From: Primula veris
Taxonomy: Eukaryota; Streptophyta; Magnoliopsida; Ericales; Primulaceae
Reading direction: 5' to 3'
DNA length: 64,000 bases
NCBI GenBank assembly: GCA_963682055.1
Contig: OY821740.1
Span: 42,862,795-42,926,794 of the forward strand
Part shown: positions 62,138 through 64,000 of the stretch, in pieces
Layout: the number at the start of each line of letters is the position of its first letter
How positions within the stretch are numbered: the first letter of the stretch is position 1
Translations under genes and position numbers: made by a program
The notes under the pieces: model-generated
The model's database searches: none
What the model was told of the DNA's origin: nothing
The model's input: only the letters and a program-made list of their open reading frames with translations

Positions 62138-62281
62138 AAACCGTACATTTAATTTACGGTTTACAGAAATTACATGTAAACCGTACATTTAATGTACGGT
62201 TTGCAAAAATACATGCAAACCGTACATTTAATGTACGGTTTACATGTTTTTTTTGCAAACCGTACATTAAATGTACGGTTT
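62138..62281. repeat. Array of four 25-bp palindromes, ~40-bp period
   Basis: Near-identical palindromes with half-site AAACCGTACATT lie at 62138-62162, 62178-62202, 62217-62241 and 62257-62281. They are separated by short ACATG(T/C)-containing spacers, which pair with each other to extend the symmetry. Confidence 0.95.
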
Positions 62282-62451
62282 GTATGTAATTTTTTTTTTT
62301 TTTTTTTTTTTTTTGTAATTTCAATTTGTAAAATAGGAAAAATATATAAAATATGCAAATCCATAATTCACTTAGCTATATATAATTGTTTGTTGTTTGT
62401 TTATATTAATTATAGAAATTATAATAATTGTTGATATTTGTCCCATTTTTT

Positions 62452-62530
62452 GCAACTGTTCGGAAAGGAAGCAACTGTTCGGAAATGAAGCAAGCAACTG
62501 TTCGGAAAGGAAGCAACTGTTTGGAAAAAT
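62452..62530 (+). repeat. Tandem GCAACTGTTCGGAAAGGAA repeat
   Basis: Four copies of an 18-24 bp unit with small changes (GGAAATGAAGCAA, GTTTGGAAAAA) lie directly before the GC-rich array. Confidence 0.9.
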
Positions 62531-62746
62531 TTTCGCTCGGGGCGCTGCCCCGCACCCCGCCCGCTGTCCTGGCAGCGGGACCCCAGCCAGGGGCTCTCGC
62601 CCCTTGGACCCCGCCAGGGGCTCTGCCCCTAGGACCCCGCCAGGGGCTCTGCCCCTAGGACCCCGCCAGGGGCTCTGCCCCTTGGAACCCCGCCAGGGGC
62701 TCTGCCCCTTGGGACCCCGCCAGGGGCTCTGCCCCTTGGAACCCCG
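62531..62746 (+). repeat. GC-rich tandem array of small hairpins (26-28 bp unit)
   Basis: About six copies of a unit built on CCCCGCCAGGGGCTCTGCCC. Each contains the perfect stem AGGGGC-TCT-GCCCCT. GC content is far above that of the surroundings. Confidence 0.93.
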
Positions 62747-62839
62747 TTTCAATTATTCATATTCAATTATACGTTGGCTCGACGAGCGTGCACTCTGCAC
62801 TTCCCTAACTCGTTTCCGAGTTTAACGCATTATTGTAAA

Positions 62840-62995
62840 TTAGGGTTTAGGGTTTAGGGTTTGTAATTTAGGGTTTAGGGTTTGTAATTTAGGGTTTAGT
62901 GTTTACGGTTTAGGATTTAGGGTTTAGGGTTTAGTGTTTAGGATTTTTAATTTAGTGTTTAGGGTTTAGGGTTTAGGGTTCAGGGTTTAGGGTTT
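62840..62995 (+). repeat. Degenerate interstitial telomere repeat, TTTAGGG orientation
   Basis: Mostly TTTAGGG units with TTTAGTG, TTTAGGA and TTTGTAA variants. It abuts the gag-like fragment. Confidence 0.93.
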
Positions 62996-63515
62996 GTAAT
63001 TTCAGCAATATTGGTCCAAATCTTTCATTTGTAATATACACCTTAGTATCTGTATTAGGTGCGACAGTATCTGTATTAGTATCTACACCTTGTTCAGTCT
63101 TCTTAATAGGATTCCTAACCATTTTTGTGGCTGTTAATATCGTGCGTTGGTGATCAAGGGTTAAAACATTATCCCACCAACCGCGTAATTGACCGGCAAA
63201 GCCAGCAACAATGAATTCAGCAATTTGGTAATCGGTGTTATTAGCACCTAAACATACTGTAGAATACATAGTCATTCTATGTAACATAACCATAATTTGG
63301 TATTCTGTCATACCATCAATATTGCATTCATAAATGGTTGTAGCACTAAAACTAGTAAAAATATTACCACCTTCTTCTTCATAAAGAAGATCTTGTGGAC
63401 TCGGTCGAGAATAATAATGCTTCATAGGGGCAGTTGGAACTGATTTTCTGCCAAAAGGAGTGGATTTTCCCAAGACATTTTGATTAACACTAGCCTGTTG
63501 TTCTGGAGTATCCAT
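62996..63515 (-). pseudogene. Gag-like fragment of a reverse-transcribing element, fused to telomere repeats
   Basis: An open minus-strand frame from MDTPEQQASVNQ (63515; open to a TAA near 63612) resembles the gag/coat-like N-terminal region of plant LTR-retroelement or endogenous pararetrovirus polyproteins. Recognisable pieces are YYSRPSPQDLLYEEEG, YECNIDGMTEYQI and AGFAGQLRGWWDN. After ERFGPILLK the frame runs straight into CCCTAAA-type repeats and stops there at 62973. There is no protease or RT sequence in the window, so this is an isolated fragment. Which of the two virus-like families it comes from is not settled. Confidence 0.6.
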
Positions 63516-63636
63516 AGCTAAAAGTTGTTTTTCAAAACTATTTATATGATCGATATCATCCGAGTTTTCTGATAAAACAGTTATATTTTTACCTTTCCCA
63601 ATATTCAGGTTTTCTAGTTACTGAGTTAGCAAATTA

Positions 63637-63780
63637 ATTTAGGGTTTAATGTTTAGTGTTTAGGATTTAGGGTTTAGGGTTTAGTGTTTAGGATTTAGGG
63701 TTTAGGGTTTGTAATTTAGGGTTTTTAATTTAGTGTTTAGGGTTTAGGGTTTAGGGTTTAGGGTTTAGGATTTAGGGTTT
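63637..63780 (+). repeat. Degenerate interstitial telomere repeat, TTTAGGG orientation (second block)
   Basis: Same unit and variants as 62840-62995, on the other side of the gag-like fragment. Confidence 0.93.
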
Positions 63781-63824
63781 GTATATTATAGATGAAAGAT
63801 TTGGACCAATATTGCTGAAATTAC
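63781..63824 (+). pseudogene. Second, inverted piece of the same gag-like fragment
   Basis: 44 bp that are the near-perfect reverse complement of 62996-63040. On the plus strand they code ERFGPILLKL, the same peptide as the end of the minus-strand gag fragment, again running directly into CCCTAAA repeats. Confidence 0.85.
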
Positions 63825-64000
63825 TAAACCCTAAACCCTAAACACTAAACCCTAAACACTAAATTAAAAACCCTAAATCCTAAACACTAAACCCTAAATC
63901 CTAAACACTAAACCCTAAATCCTAAACACTAAACCCTAAATCCTAAATCCTAAACACTAAACCCTAAATCCTAAACACTAAACCCTAAACCCTAAATCCT
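63825..64000 (-). repeat. Degenerate interstitial telomere repeat, CCCTAAA orientation, to window end
   Basis: CCCTAAA units with CACTAAA and TCCTAAA variants, in the opposite orientation to the two earlier blocks. It continues past the window. Confidence 0.93.

Noticed and set aside
62372..62825. Overlapping frames on both strands rich in GPKGQSPWRG or PRQGLCPLGP
   Set aside because: They only translate the GC-rich tandem array; no start context or family.
63825..64000. True chromosome end
   Set aside because: The repeats are degenerate and occur in both orientations around gene-like sequence, so they are interstitial.
62840..64000. CRISPR-like array
   Set aside because: 7-bp telomere-type units without spacers, in a plant nuclear context.

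Overview
The window is nuclear DNA from a flowering plant, most likely a eudicot. The genes have plant-type GT-AG introns, AT-rich intergenic DNA, plant-only families (TBL, WCRKC thioredoxin, PPR, DEFL, MS2-type FAR) and TTTAGGG-type telomere-like repeats. Species cannot be fixed from the sequence alone. All multi-exon models below were built by hand from reading frame, GT-AG sites and family conservation; coordinates are exact readings, but the splicing is inferred.

Layout. 1-7231: an almost complete Ty1/copia retrotransposon on the minus strand (gag-pol, primer-binding site, polypurine tract, one whole LTR and 31 bp of the other), probably SIRE-like, with a segment missing between integrase and reverse transcriptase. 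It ends directly against a GTAAG sequence, upstream of the headless last exon of an AN1/C2H2 stress-associated protein gene (7737-8417, +). 10084-10989 (+): a two-TM DUF4408/DUF761-like protein with a heptapeptide repeat. 12273-13490 (+): a MUSE/RMA-type RING ubiquitin ligase. 14968-20579 (-): a five-exon TBR/TBL wall-polysaccharide O-acetyltransferase-family gene. 23348-25315 (+): a five-exon WCRKC thioredoxin with a hAT-type MITE in intron 1. 26577-31542 (-): a four-exon Aha1-type Hsp90 co-chaperone whose first exon-intron junction is tandemly repeated. 35005-38031 (-): gamma-tubulin complex protein 3. 39091-41415 (+): a two-exon PPR gene, divergent from GCP3. About 41490-42078: a receptor-kinase pseudogene. 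43612-49110 (-): a small cluster of defensin-like genes, two intact and tandemly duplicated and one broken. 49931-53635 (-): a nine-exon MS2/FAR2-type plastid fatty acyl reductase. 53636-64000: gene-poor, ending in an unusual group of hairpins, palindrome arrays, GC-rich tandem repeats and degenerate telomere repeats joined to retroelement gag-like fragments.

The genes are ordinary euchromatic housekeeping or developmental genes with no operon-like relation. The most unusual material is the 61.7-64.0 kb repeat cluster, the multiplied 5' splice junction of the Aha1 gene, the hAT MITE with a pol III-like core, the internally deleted copia element and its apparent insertion at a splice donor, and the duplicated DEFL locus.
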